From NCBI GenBank assembly GCA_003542295.1, contig DPKX01000082.1, forward strand, positions 1-8,186: a stretch of DNA of 8,186 bases, given 5' to 3'. The translations under genes were made by a program, and so were the position numbers. This DNA is from Candidatus Atribacter hydrocarboniphilus. GTDB lineage: Bacteria > Atribacterota > Atribacteria > Atribacterales > Atribacteraceae. The notes beneath the pieces are model-generated. The model was not told where the DNA came from. It ran no database searches and saw only the letters and a program-made list of their open reading frames with translations. This document shows positions 1 to 6,163 of this stretch, one piece after another; position 1 is the stretch's first letter; each line of letters starts with the position of its first letter.

Positions 1-8
1 TTAAAGAA

Positions 9-30
9 TGGGCACAATACATTGTGCCCA
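9..30. repeat. Inverted repeat with 10-bp arms, upstream of the first operon
   Basis: TGGGCACAAT (9-18) and ATTGTGCCCA (21-30) are perfect reverse complements separated by AC. As RNA it could fold as a 9-bp stem with a TACA loop. No T-run follows on the + strand, so it does not look like a + strand intrinsic terminator. On the - strand the flank reads TTCTTTAA, which is only weakly terminator-like. It could be an operator for the 123-1629 unit, the stem of an upstream transcript's 3' end, or a dispersed palindrome. The symmetry is certain; the role is unknown. Confidence 0.6.
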
Positions 31-122
31 CAAATAGATAAACAAGATAAAAATTAATTAAAAAATTAAAAAATAAAATTACCACCCCAAATAACCAAAA
101 GAAAAAAAGGAGGTAAAGAAAG

Positions 123-605
123 TTGGAAATTGAACTAATCACCATAGAAAACCCCAACCTTTATAACTTCATATTAGGGCAAACTCATTTTATAAAAAGC
201 GTCGAAGATATATATGAAGCAGTTATTGGTTCATCTCCATCGATTAAATTTGGCTTGGCTTTCTGTGAGGCTTCTGGCCTCTGTTTGGTTCGTTGTGAAG
301 GTAATGATGCCGAACTTATCGATTTAGCTACTAAAAACGCTCAAAAATTGGGTTGTGGTCACAGCTTTATTCTTTTTCTAAAAGATGGATATCCAATCAA
401 TATTTTAAATGCTTTGAAAATGGTTCCCGAAGTTTGCAGGATATTTTGTGCATCGGCCAACCCTTGTGAGATTGTAGTCGCGCGTTCTCAACAAGGGAAT
501 GGAATTATGGGAGTTATTGATGGTTTTCCACCCAAAGGAGTAGAAAGCGAAAAAAATAAAATTGAACGCCAGGAACTTCTCCAAAAGTTTGGATATAAAC
601 GGTAA
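123..605 (+). CDS. Adenosine-specific kinase family protein (PF04008/DUF355)
   Basis: This is a 160-residue protein of the adenosine-specific kinase family, small proteins found mostly in archaea and thermophilic or anaerobic bacteria and named for a proposed phosphorylation of adenosine. It is unrelated to the PfkB-type adenosine kinases. Family signatures are visible along the whole length: ILGQTHFIKSVEDIYEA (about 17-33), KFGLAFCEASG (42-52), GHSF (79-82), PINILNA (91-97), EVCRIFCASANP (103-114) and GIMGVIDGFPPKGVE (127-141). The length is the usual one and the protein appears complete, soluble and cytoplasmic, with no signal peptide or membrane segment. Translation starts at a TTG, supported by an excellent AAAGGAGGT site at 106-114 nine bases upstream; no ATG in this frame fits better. 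It heads a unit with the nitroreductase 28 nt downstream. Family membership is close to certain; the physiological reaction is much less so, because few members have been studied. Confidence 0.9.
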   Translation: MEIELITIENPNLYNFILGQTHFIKSVEDIYEAVIGSSPSIKFGLAFCEASGLCLVRCEGNDAELIDLATKNAQKLGCGHSFILFLKDGYPINILNALKMVPEVCRIFCASANPCEIVVARSQQGNGIMGVIDGFPPKGVESEKNKIERQELLQKFGYKR

Positions 606-633
606 TAAATAGTGTGATGAAAGGAGAGGAAGT

Positions 634-1131
634 GTGAATACTATAGAAGTATTAAAAACCAGACGATCAGTCCGCCAATACCTTAATCAACCAGTGGAAA
701 AAGAGCAAATTGAAACTATAATCGATTGTGCTCGCTTAGCCCCAACTGCGATCAACATTCAACCCTGGGAATTCATTGTTTTAACTGATACTAAAATAAA
801 AAAAGCTGTTGCAGAAGCAACTGATTACGGCAAATTTATTCAAAATGCGCCAGTTGCTATAATCGTTATCTGTAAAAATGTAAAATACTTTCTTGAGGAC
901 GGCTGTTCAGCCACTACCAATATTGTAAATGCTGCTCATGCATTAGGTTTGGGAACGTGCTGGATTGCCGGAGATAAAAAGCCTTATGCAGAAAAGATTC
1001 TTGAACTCATAAAAGCACCAAAAGAATACCGGCTGGTGAGTCTCATTTCCTTGGGATACCCTCTGGAAACTATTCCAGATAAACAGACGAAAAAGCCGCT
1101 CAGTGAGGTCATTCACTGGGAATCATTTTAA
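634..1131 (+). CDS. Nitroreductase family FMN oxidoreductase
   Basis: This 165-residue protein is a compact member of the FMN-dependent nitroreductase family (PF00881), which uses NAD(P)H to reduce nitro compounds, quinones, flavins or other acceptors, normally as a homodimer in the cytoplasm. The N-terminal RRSVRQY (10-16) is the FMN-phosphate-binding signature. Further family blocks are APTAINIQPWEF (36-47), APVAIIV (72-78), GLGTCWIAG (105-113, the second flavin-contact region), SLGYP (139-143) and the typical C-terminal VIHWESF (159-165). No ferredoxin domain is fused, and it is at the short end of the family. The GTG start at 634 has a GGAGAGG ribosome site at 623-629. It lies 28 nt after the adenosine-specific kinase and 18 nt before the phosphoesterase, so co-transcription is likely. 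The natural substrate cannot be read from the sequence. Confidence 0.9.
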   Translation: MNTIEVLKTRRSVRQYLNQPVEKEQIETIIDCARLAPTAINIQPWEFIVLTDTKIKKAVAEATDYGKFIQNAPVAIIVICKNVKYFLEDGCSATTNIVNAAHALGLGTCWIAGDKKPYAEKILELIKAPKEYRLVSLISLGYPLETIPDKQTKKPLSEVIHWESF

Positions 1132-1149
1132 CCACGGGAGTTAAAAGCC

Positions 1150-1629
1150 ATGAAAATAGGTGTTCTTTCTGATTCTCACGATGCTTTAGGAAAAATTCGA
1201 AATGCAGTTCAAATTTTCCAGGAAAAAAAAGTTGATGGAATCATTCATGGTGGAGATTTTGTAGCACCCTTTTCGGTGGCTATATTAGCTGAATTACCAA
1301 TTCCCTGGTGGGGTGTATTGGGAAATAATGATGGTGAAGTTATAGGGATATTTCAGAAGTCAAAAGGATTAGTCCACTCCTACTATCAAGAAATAGAAGT
1401 TAATTGCTATCGAATTTGGGTTTCTCATTACTATCATCCAGCCGAACTGGCTTTTCAATCTGGAAAATATGACTTATCAATTTTTGGTCATACCCATGAA
1501 AAAAAGATCCAGGAAGAAAAAGGTCGATTCTTGTTGAACCCTGGGGAGTGTTGTGGCCTCCTTACTGGAGTGGCTTCGGTTGCCATATGTGATTTAATGA
1601 AAAAAGAAGTCGAATTTCTAGAAATTTAA
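1150..1629 (+). CDS. YfcE/MJ0936-type metallophosphoesterase
   Basis: This 159-residue protein is a minimal calcineurin-like phosphoesterase (PF12850), a two-metal hydrolase acting on phosphodiesters or phosphomonoesters. All metal-binding motifs are present: D8 and H10 in SDSHD, D36 in HGGD (33-36), GNND (58-61) with the catalytic Asn, H93 in VSHYYHP, GHTH (113-116) and NPGE (130-133), where most relatives have NPGS. Length and motif spacing match the YfcE and MJ0936 group, whose members hydrolyse bis-p-nitrophenyl phosphate in vitro and whose true substrates are mostly unknown. The ATG start has GGGAG at 1136-1140, nine bases upstream. It is the last gene of the 123-1629 unit. No clear terminator follows before the phoU promoter. 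A nucleotide- or phosphate-salvage role next to the adenosine-specific kinase is possible but is only inferred from context. Confidence 0.88.
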   Translation: MKIGVLSDSHDALGKIRNAVQIFQEKKVDGIIHGGDFVAPFSVAILAELPIPWWGVLGNNDGEVIGIFQKSKGLVHSYYQEIEVNCYRIWVSHYYHPAELAFQSGKYDLSIFGHTHEKKIQEEKGRFLLNPGECCGLLTGVASVAICDLMKKEVEFLEI

Positions 1630-1666
1630 TTATTCTGGAATGAATAATGATTTCTTTTGTTTTATT

Positions 1667-1693
1667 GGATAGTAGGGTTCTCCCCATCTATCC
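1667..1693. repeat. Imperfect stem-loop after the phosphoesterase gene
   Basis: GGATAG (1667-1672) pairs with CTATCC (1688-1693). An inner GGG/CCC (1675-1677 with 1683-1685) adds a second short stem across a mismatched 2x2 internal loop. It lies 37 nt past the phosphoesterase stop. T-rich sequence precedes the stem and none follows it, so it does not have the usual intrinsic-terminator shape on either strand. It may stabilise the 3' end of the upstream mRNA or be chance. Confidence 0.3.
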
Positions 1694-1705
1694 GAATGCT
1701 GTGAA

Positions 1706-1734
1706 TTGAAAAAATGCTAAAAAACGTATATTAT
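1706..1734 (+). promoter_or_regulatory. Sigma-70-type promoter for phoU
   Basis: TTGAAA (1706-1711) and TATTAT (1729-1734) each match five of six bases of the -35 and -10 consensus and are separated by exactly 17 bp. Transcription would start near 1741, giving a leader of about 130 nt before phoU. Just downstream is a small inverted repeat, ATTGA-GTTAT-TCAAT (1752-1766), which could bind a regulator. There is no recognisable Pho box, that is, no TTAACA-type direct repeats upstream. This is the best promoter match I found in the window. Confidence 0.55.
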
Positions 1735-1858
1735 GCTTATAACCTTATTAAATTGAGTTATTCAATCAATAATTGGTTTAAATCACAGTCGATGAGATGG
1801 TGAGATAATTAGAATAAAGCACCTGGGATGGATGATTTAGGGTGGAAAATATTATTTC

Positions 1859-1864
1859 AGGAGG
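1859..1864 (+). promoter_or_regulatory. Ribosome binding site that sets the phoU start
   Basis: AGGAGG ends seven bases before the ATG at 1872. The longer reading frame opening with GTG at 1842 has no comparable site, and its first ten codons would run through this Shine-Dalgarno sequence. This site therefore favours the ATG at 1872. Confidence 0.8.
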
Positions 1865-1871
1865 AGAACCA

Positions 1872-2534
1872 ATGGAGATAATTCGAGGTCATTTTACCCG
1901 TCAGCTGAGAGAAGTCCAGGAAGATTTGGTAAATATGACCCAGGCTGCTAAAAAGATGTTACAAATGTCGATTGAATCGCTTCAAGAAAGAGATGTAGCC
2001 AAAGCAAAAGAAGTTATTGCACTGGATGACATCGTTGATTCATATAATTATAAGATAGAAGACAAATGTCTGAGAATGATTGCTCTCCAACAACCAGTAG
2101 CTAAAGATTTACGAGTTATAGCTGCTGTAATGAAGATTATAACCGACGTAGAAAGAATTGGTGATTATTCAATTGATATTGCCAAATTCAGTATCCGACT
2201 TGCCGATAAGCCACTTTTTAAACCGCTTATCGATGTCCCAAAAATGGCTGATATCGTTGTAAAAATGTTGGAAGAAACTTCTGCAACTTTTATTCAGAAA
2301 GATTTAAATGTAGTTCAAAAAGTAGTTGAAGATGATGATAAAGTTGATACTCTTTATCGAGCGGTTCATGAGGAAGTTGTCAATTTCATTGAAAAAGACC
2401 CTTCAGTTACCAGGCAAGCTATTTGGATTCTTATGATCGCCCGTTATCTTGAAAGGATTGGTGATCATATTACCAATATAACTGAACGGATTTATTATAT
2501 GGAAACTGGAGAAATGATTGAACTTCACCAATAA
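1872..2534 (+). CDS. phoU: Phosphate signalling/transport regulator PhoU
   Basis: This 220-residue protein has the standard PhoU length and the two tandem three-helix PhoU domains. Each carries the acidic metal-binding signatures of the family: DDIVD (52-56) and ERIGDY (94-99) in the first half, DDDKVD (154-159) and YLERIGDHITNI (192-203) in the second. PhoU is a cytoplasmic, membrane-associated protein that links the PstSCAB phosphate transporter to the PhoR kinase and restrains phosphate uptake and Pho-regulon expression. In most bacteria phoU follows pstB. Here no pst gene lies in the window; phoU has its own promoter at 1706-1734 and is followed within 7 nt by a pyruvate-kinase-C-like gene. 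I start it at ATG 1872 because of the AGGAGG at 1859-1864; a GTG at 1842 would add ten poorly supported residues. It could act on a distant pst locus or on another Na/Pi-type transporter. Confidence 0.93.
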   Translation: MEIIRGHFTRQLREVQEDLVNMTQAAKKMLQMSIESLQERDVAKAKEVIALDDIVDSYNYKIEDKCLRMIALQQPVAKDLRVIAAVMKIITDVERIGDYSIDIAKFSIRLADKPLFKPLIDVPKMADIVVKMLEETSATFIQKDLNVVQKVVEDDDKVDTLYRAVHEEVVNFIEKDPSVTRQAIWILMIARYLERIGDHITNITERIYYMETGEMIELHQ

Positions 2535-2541
2535 GAAAGAA

Positions 2542-3129
2542 ATGATGAAACGGTCAACTGAAAAGGTAATTCATTATTTTTCTCAACCTGGCAAAGGAAA
2601 TACCCAAAAAACCTTAGAATTAGCTGTTGGGAGAGCTACATCACTTGGTTTGAAAGCAATGCTTGTTGCGACCAAAAGCGGTGAAACGGCATTGCGTTTA
2701 GCGGAGATAGCTCAGACATCTCATTACGCGGGAAGAATAATTGCCGTGACTTACCATCAGGGTTTTTTTAATAATGAATCCTCAACCATATCAGAAGACG
2801 TACAAAAACTTCTTTCCGAGAAAAATATTTCAATCGTGATGTCATCACATGCCTTGAGCGGGGTAAGCCGTTCTTTTCGAGAGAAATTTGGGGGAATCAG
2901 TATACCGGAAATTATTGCTGAAAGTTTCCGAAGAATATCCCAGGGGTTTAAAGTCGCAGTTGAAATTACTATCATGGCAGCTGATGCCGGTGCTGTTCAA
3001 TCAGACCAAGATGTAGTCGCAATCGGCGGGCAAAGCCAGGGAGCCGATACTGCTTTGGTTTTAAGACCGGCTCAACAGAATTCTTTTTTTGATTTGAAAA
3101 TAAAGGAAGTTATCTGTTTTCCTTCATAA
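2542..3129 (+). CDS. Stand-alone pyruvate kinase C-terminal-like (PK_C) domain protein
   Basis: This protein of about 195 residues resembles the isolated alpha/beta C-terminal domain of pyruvate kinase (PF02887) with no catalytic barrel. In pyruvate kinase this domain binds allosteric effectors. Free-standing versions occur in archaea and anaerobic or thermophilic bacteria, and their function is not established. Recognisable blocks are KSGETA (45-50), TYHQGF (70-75), SHALSGVSRSF (102-112), FKVAVEITIMAADAGAV (136-152) and a glycine-rich GGQSQGADTALVL (162-174). The start is uncertain. ATG 2542 or ATG 2545 follow the phoU stop by 7 or 10 nt but have only a weak AAGAAAG site. A TTG at 2518, overlapping phoU, has GGAGA at 2508-2512 and would add eight residues. 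Either way translation is probably coupled to phoU. It is cytoplasmic, with no signal or membrane segment. Confidence 0.82.
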   Translation: MMKRSTEKVIHYFSQPGKGNTQKTLELAVGRATSLGLKAMLVATKSGETALRLAEIAQTSHYAGRIIAVTYHQGFFNNESSTISEDVQKLLSEKNISIVMSSHALSGVSRSFREKFGGISIPEIIAESFRRISQGFKVAVEITIMAADAGAVQSDQDVVAIGGQSQGADTALVLRPAQQNSFFDLKIKEVICFPS

Positions 3130-3196
3130 ATAAATATTTGTTGAGAAAAATAAGGACGGAAAATTCGGAATTATTATATCAAAGGAGGAATAACGC

Positions 3197-3634
3197 ATGG
3201 TAGCGACTTTTAAATCAAGTGGACATTGGGATGGATGTTTAAGAATAAAATCGATGGTGCGTGACTTTTCACTTTCTTATGATGAGCCACCTTCCTTAGG
3301 GGGTGAAGATACCGCTCCCAATCCGGTAGAAGCATTGCTTTCATCTTTGGTTGGCTGTTTAGGTATTGTTGCCTGTGTGGTAGCTAATGAGAAAAAGATA
3401 CCTTTTGAAGGAATTGATATTAGCGTTGAAGGCGATCTTGATCCAAGAGGATTTATGGGACAGGATAAAAATGTCAGGCCTGGATTGCAAGCCATACGAT
3501 ATAGTATCAAAGTAAAAGGGGACATAAGCGAAGCTCAACTCAAGGATTTTTTGGAGGAAATCGAAAAAAGATGTCCGGTATCCGATACCTTGAAAAACGG
3601 AACAAATGTAACTGGTCACATCACCAATGCTTAA
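3197..3634 (+). CDS. OsmC/Ohr family protein
   Basis: This 145-residue protein belongs to the OsmC family (PF02566), cytoplasmic dimers that reduce organic hydroperoxides with two active-site cysteines. The two expected cysteines are present: C54 in SSLVGC, preceded by the conserved PNPVEALL helix with E45, and C126 in KRCPVSDTL. The layout of N-terminal strands, central helix and C-terminal domain, together with the length, is normal for the OsmC-like branch. It lacks the features I would need to assign classical Ohr. The ATG has an ideal AAAGGAGG at 3181-3188, eight bases upstream. It lies 67 nt after the PK_C-like gene with no terminator between, so it may be read from the phoU promoter. 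The strong terminator at 3761-3792 ends its transcript. An oxidative-defence role in an anaerobe is plausible; the actual substrate is unknown. Confidence 0.88.
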   Translation: MVATFKSSGHWDGCLRIKSMVRDFSLSYDEPPSLGGEDTAPNPVEALLSSLVGCLGIVACVVANEKKIPFEGIDISVEGDLDPRGFMGQDKNVRPGLQAIRYSIKVKGDISEAQLKDFLEEIEKRCPVSDTLKNGTNVTGHITNA

Positions 3635-3739
3635 TAAGCAGTTAAGTAGGTAATAATTGGTTTAATTTGAATTGGTTAGATAAAAAATGATCTGATTAAA
3701 GATTACCGTTTAATGGGTATTTCCAAGTTGGAGGTGTAA

Positions 3740-3754
3740 ATGGTAAGCTGTTGA
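3740..3754 (+). other. Four-codon reading frame (MVSC) with a good ribosome site
   Basis: GGAGGTG at 3730-3736 sits close before ATG GTA AGC TGT TGA, which ends seven bases before the terminator stem begins. It is too short to be an ordinary gene. It could be a leader peptide, a decayed gene start or coincidence. The next in-frame stop after TGA lies beyond the terminator hairpin. Confidence 0.25.
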
Positions 3755-3760
3755 TTTTTT

Positions 3761-3792
3761 AGCCAGAGGGTAACAATTCCCTCTGGCTTTTT
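3761..3792 (+). terminator. Intrinsic (rho-independent) terminator after the OsmC gene
   Basis: AGCCAGAGGG (3761-3770) pairs perfectly with CCCTCTGGCT (3779-3788) around an eight-base TAACAATT loop, and the stem runs into TTTTT (3788-3792). A 10-bp GC-rich stem plus a U-tract is a textbook + strand terminator. The opposite strand would end in A-rich sequence, so it is directional. It separates the phoU-PK_C-osmC block from the sugar operon. Confidence 0.9.
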
Positions 3793-3798
3793 CATTTG

Positions 3799-3827
3799 AA
3801 TCTTTTTGATTAAAAATCTTTGATTAA
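3799..3827. repeat. Tandem AATCTTTGATTAA-type repeat upstream of the sugar operon
   Basis: AATCTTTTTGATTAA (3799-3813) and AATCTTTGATTAA (3815-3827) lie side by side with one base between. Each has a small dyad, AATC facing GATT. A related ATCTGATTAA sits at 3690-3699. This lies between the terminator and the operon start, where an operator would be expected, but it is AT-rich and could be chance. Confidence 0.4.
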
Positions 3828-4012
3828 TAGGTACTATTTGCTGAAACCGATAAAGAAGGTTTGCTTTGTATTTCACATCTTGCTCTCTTATATCTTACTC
3901 AGTAAAGTTCCTAAATGAAGTATTTTTACTCAAGTTGAATTGTCGATCACCCATCATTTTTGCTGTTTTTGTTCAGTTGCTGAATTATAAAAATAAATAA
4001 TGGAGGAATCTC

Positions 4013-5050
4013 ATGAAAGCTGCAGTTTTAGAAGGAATTGATCAACTCGTTGTTAAAGAAGTACCAGATTATAAAGTTGGATCGGGAGAAGTTCTAGTTC
4101 GAGTAAAAACCTGTGCAGTTTGTGGATCCGATTTGCGAATAATGCATTCAGGAAATCCTCGTGTGAAGTATCCTCAAATAGTTGGACATGAAATCGCCGG
4201 AGAGGTTGTTGAAGTGGGAGCTGGTGTTGAACGGTTAGGAGTAGGAGACCGAGTAGCCGTTGGCGCTGATGTTCCTTGTGGGAAATGTTATTGGTGCCAG
4301 AATGGTATGGGAACCAACTGTGCTATTAATTATGCGGTCGGTTATCAATTTCCTGGTGGTTTTGCTGAATATATCCTTTTGAATGAACTCACTGTAAACC
4401 AACAGGTCGTAAACTTGATATCTGATGACCTATCCTTTGATGAAGCCAGCTTGGCAGAGCCCTTGGCCTGTGCGATTAATGGATTGGAAATGAGTCAATT
4501 GAGAGTTGGTGATTCACTTTGTATCATTGGAGCTGGTCCGATTGGTTGCATGATGATTGAATTAGGAAGACACATGGGAGCAACTAATATCATAGTTATT
4601 CAACGATCACAAAAGCGTTTGGATATGGCAAAAAAATACGGTGCTGATCACTACTTTCTCAGCGATGACCCTGATATTGATGCGAAAGTGAAAGGAGTAA
4701 CTAAGGGCGAGGGACCTGATGTAATCATGATTACTTGCGCTTCGCCTGATGCTCAAGAACAGTCTCTCCTTTTAGCACGACATCGAGCACGAATAAATTT
4801 TTTTGGAGGTTTAGCTTCAACCGCTAGAAAACTCAACATATCCAGTAATCTTATTCATTATAAAGAACTTACCGTATTAGGAAGTCATGGCAGCCTACCT
4901 CGCCATCATAAAAAAGCAATCAAAATCATTGATAAAGGAATGGTTCATACAGCTCAATACATTACTCATCGTTTTCCTTTGGATCAAATTCATGATGCTT
5001 TCCATGCTGCTGAGTCAAGAGAAGGTTTGAAAGTGGTGGTGAACCCCTAA
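4013..5050 (+). CDS. Zinc-dependent medium-chain sugar/polyol dehydrogenase (iditol/threonine dehydrogenase-like)
   Basis: This 345-residue protein is a zinc-containing medium-chain dehydrogenase with an N-terminal GroES-like catalytic domain and a C-terminal Rossmann domain. Predicted catalytic zinc ligands are C37 (CGSD), H59-E60 (GHE) and E149 (LAEP). The structural zinc site is intact with C89, C92, C95 and C103. The cofactor loop is GAGPIG (173-178). At the end of the second Rossmann strand the usual NAD-selecting Asp is replaced by Q197, followed by R198-S199, which suggests NADP or relaxed specificity (inference). The C-terminal region resembles iditol/sorbitol-2-dehydrogenase-like members that oxidise a secondary hydroxyl of a polyol or sugar. 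It opens a four-gene operon, with GGAGG at 4002-4006 before the ATG and the next dehydrogenase 2 nt after its stop. The exact substrate cannot be assigned; threonine or an alcohol remain possible alternatives. Confidence 0.9.
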   Translation: MKAAVLEGIDQLVVKEVPDYKVGSGEVLVRVKTCAVCGSDLRIMHSGNPRVKYPQIVGHEIAGEVVEVGAGVERLGVGDRVAVGADVPCGKCYWCQNGMGTNCAINYAVGYQFPGGFAEYILLNELTVNQQVVNLISDDLSFDEASLAEPLACAINGLEMSQLRVGDSLCIIGAGPIGCMMIELGRHMGATNIIVIQRSQKRLDMAKKYGADHYFLSDDPDIDAKVKGVTKGEGPDVIMITCASPDAQEQSLLLARHRARINFFGGLASTARKLNISSNLIHYKELTVLGSHGSLPRHHKKAIKIIDKGMVHTAQYITHRFPLDQIHDAFHAAESREGLKVVVNP

Positions 5051-5052
5051 AG

Positions 5053-6102
5053 ATGGATACCATGAAAGCATTAGTTCTGCTAAAAAAGGGAGATATTCAA
5101 TATCAAAGCATTCCAAAACCAAAGCCTAAAAAAGGAGAAGCTCTAATACGGGTAAAAGCCTGTGGTATATGTGGATCGGATATTCCTCGAATTTATGGAG
5201 ATATTGCTTATTATTATCCCTCAATCCCCGGACACGAGTTTGCTGGAGAAGTTGAAGAAGTTGGCGATCTCAGTCAAGACAGTAAATGGGTCGGAAAAAG
5301 AGTGACGGTTTTTCCCTTAATTCCCTGCTATCATTGTCGCTTATGTCAAATTGGGTTATATGAAATGTGTGAAAATTATGGATATATTGGTTCGCGACGT
5401 GACGGAGCTTTTGCCGAATATGTTACTGTTCCAGTTGCCAATTGTATGGAGCTTCCTGAAAAGGTTTCTTATGAATTAGGGGCTTTCAGCGAACCGGCGG
5501 CAGTAACCCTGCATGCTCTGCGGAGGTCATCAATACCATTTGGAAAAACCGTTGCCGTTTTTGGGTTGGGTCCCATTGGAGTATTGTTTGGAATCTGGGC
5601 AAAAATTTCAGGAACCAGGTATTTAATTGGCTTCGATATCGATCAGCAAAAAGTTAATTTTGCCCGAGAAAATGGTTTTGATGATGCTATTATTCCCGAA
5701 CCAGAAAAATTGAAGAAAGCAGTGGAAAGCCATACCGAGGCTTTGGGTTTCGATTTAACTTGTGAGGCTTCGGGGAGCAACCCTGCCTTATTAAATTCAT
5801 TAAAAATTACTCACAAGTTTGGAGAGGTCATTCTCCTAGGAAACCAGGAACGGAATGTTACCTTAACTCCTCAAGATATGAGCCTTATTTTGAGAAAACA
5901 GTTAACGTTACACGGGACCTGGAATTCTCGATTTACCCATATTGGATCGGATTGGAAGGCGGTTTTGGAGTTTGAGAATTCTGGTCAAGCAAATTTTAAA
6001 CCATTCATTTCTCATCGTCTTACTTTGAAAGAAGCTCCTGAGTTTATCCAGCTTATGAGAGATAAAAAACTATTCTATAACAAAGTTCTCATCATTCCCT
6101 GA
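5053..6102 (+). CDS. Zinc-dependent dehydrogenase, galactitol-1-phosphate 5-dehydrogenase-like
   Basis: This 349-residue medium-chain dehydrogenase belongs to the sugar dehydrogenase branch that contains GatD. Catalytic zinc ligands C40 (CGSD), H61-E62 (GHE) and E147 (SEP) and structural cysteines C92, C95, C98 and C106 are all present. GLGPIG (171-176) is the dinucleotide loop, and D195 at the end of the next strand predicts NAD. GatD-like blocks include GSRRDGAFAEY (113-123), ILRKQLTLHGTWNS and a C-terminal KVLIIP. The expected activity is reversible oxidation of a sugar alcohol or sugar alcohol phosphate to the ketose form. The start at 5053 is 2 nt after the previous stop and lacks a clear ribosome site, so coupling is likely. 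Family proteins usually begin MKAL, so ATG 5062 (residue 4) is an equally reasonable start. It is clearly divergent from its upstream neighbour, not a recent duplicate. The substrate is unproven. Confidence 0.9.
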   Translation: MDTMKALVLLKKGDIQYQSIPKPKPKKGEALIRVKACGICGSDIPRIYGDIAYYYPSIPGHEFAGEVEEVGDLSQDSKWVGKRVTVFPLIPCYHCRLCQIGLYEMCENYGYIGSRRDGAFAEYVTVPVANCMELPEKVSYELGAFSEPAAVTLHALRRSSIPFGKTVAVFGLGPIGVLFGIWAKISGTRYLIGFDIDQQKVNFARENGFDDAIIPEPEKLKKAVESHTEALGFDLTCEASGSNPALLNSLKITHKFGEVILLGNQERNVTLTPQDMSLILRKQLTLHGTWNSRFTHIGSDWKAVLEFENSGQANFKPFISHRLTLKEAPEFIQLMRDKKLFYNKVLIIP

Positions 6103-6163
6103 AAAACTGATTCACAAAAGGTTTAATAACTTAACTAAAAATACCGAAGGAGGAAAGTCAGCC

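Larger units (their letters stand above)
3635..4012. other. 378-bp intergenic region, no full gene
   Basis: No coding gene of normal size is visible on either strand. The left half holds the 3' trailer of the OsmC gene, a four-codon frame with a ribosome site (3740-3754) and an intrinsic terminator (3761-3792). The right half is the upstream region of the sugar operon, with a tandem repeat (3799-3827). No strong promoter is evident. The best candidates are TTGTAT (3866-3871) with TATATC (3889-3894) at 17-bp spacing, and a lone TATAAA at 3986-3991 without a -35. GGAGG at 4002-4006 serves the dehydrogenase at 4013. Confidence 0.7.

Noticed and set aside
1667..1693. Hairpin read as a terminator for the phosphoesterase gene
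   Set aside because: The stem is interrupted and has no T-run after it on either strand.
1842..1871. Upstream GTG start for phoU
   Set aside because: The extra ten codons run through the AGGAGG that serves ATG 1872, and the family's usual N-terminus begins at 1872.
2518..2541. TTG start for the PK_C-like gene, overlapping phoU
   Set aside because: Not firmly excluded, since GGAGA lies five bases upstream, but it uses a rare start, overlaps phoU and adds residues outside the recognisable domain. The ATG choice is kept at lower certainty.
2757..2975. Minus-strand open frame inside the PK_C-like gene
   Set aside because: It lies wholly inside a well-supported gene and its translation resembles no family I recognise.
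3277..3619. Two overlapping minus-strand open frames inside the OsmC gene
   Set aside because: They are antisense to a gene with intact family motifs and show no recognisable domain; treated as shadows.
3752..3792. UGA followed by a hairpin, as in a bacterial selenocysteine (SECIS) signal
   Set aside because: The hairpin is a perfect GC-rich stem with a T-run, the standard terminator form. The frame before UGA is only four codons, and read-through would give no recognisable protein.
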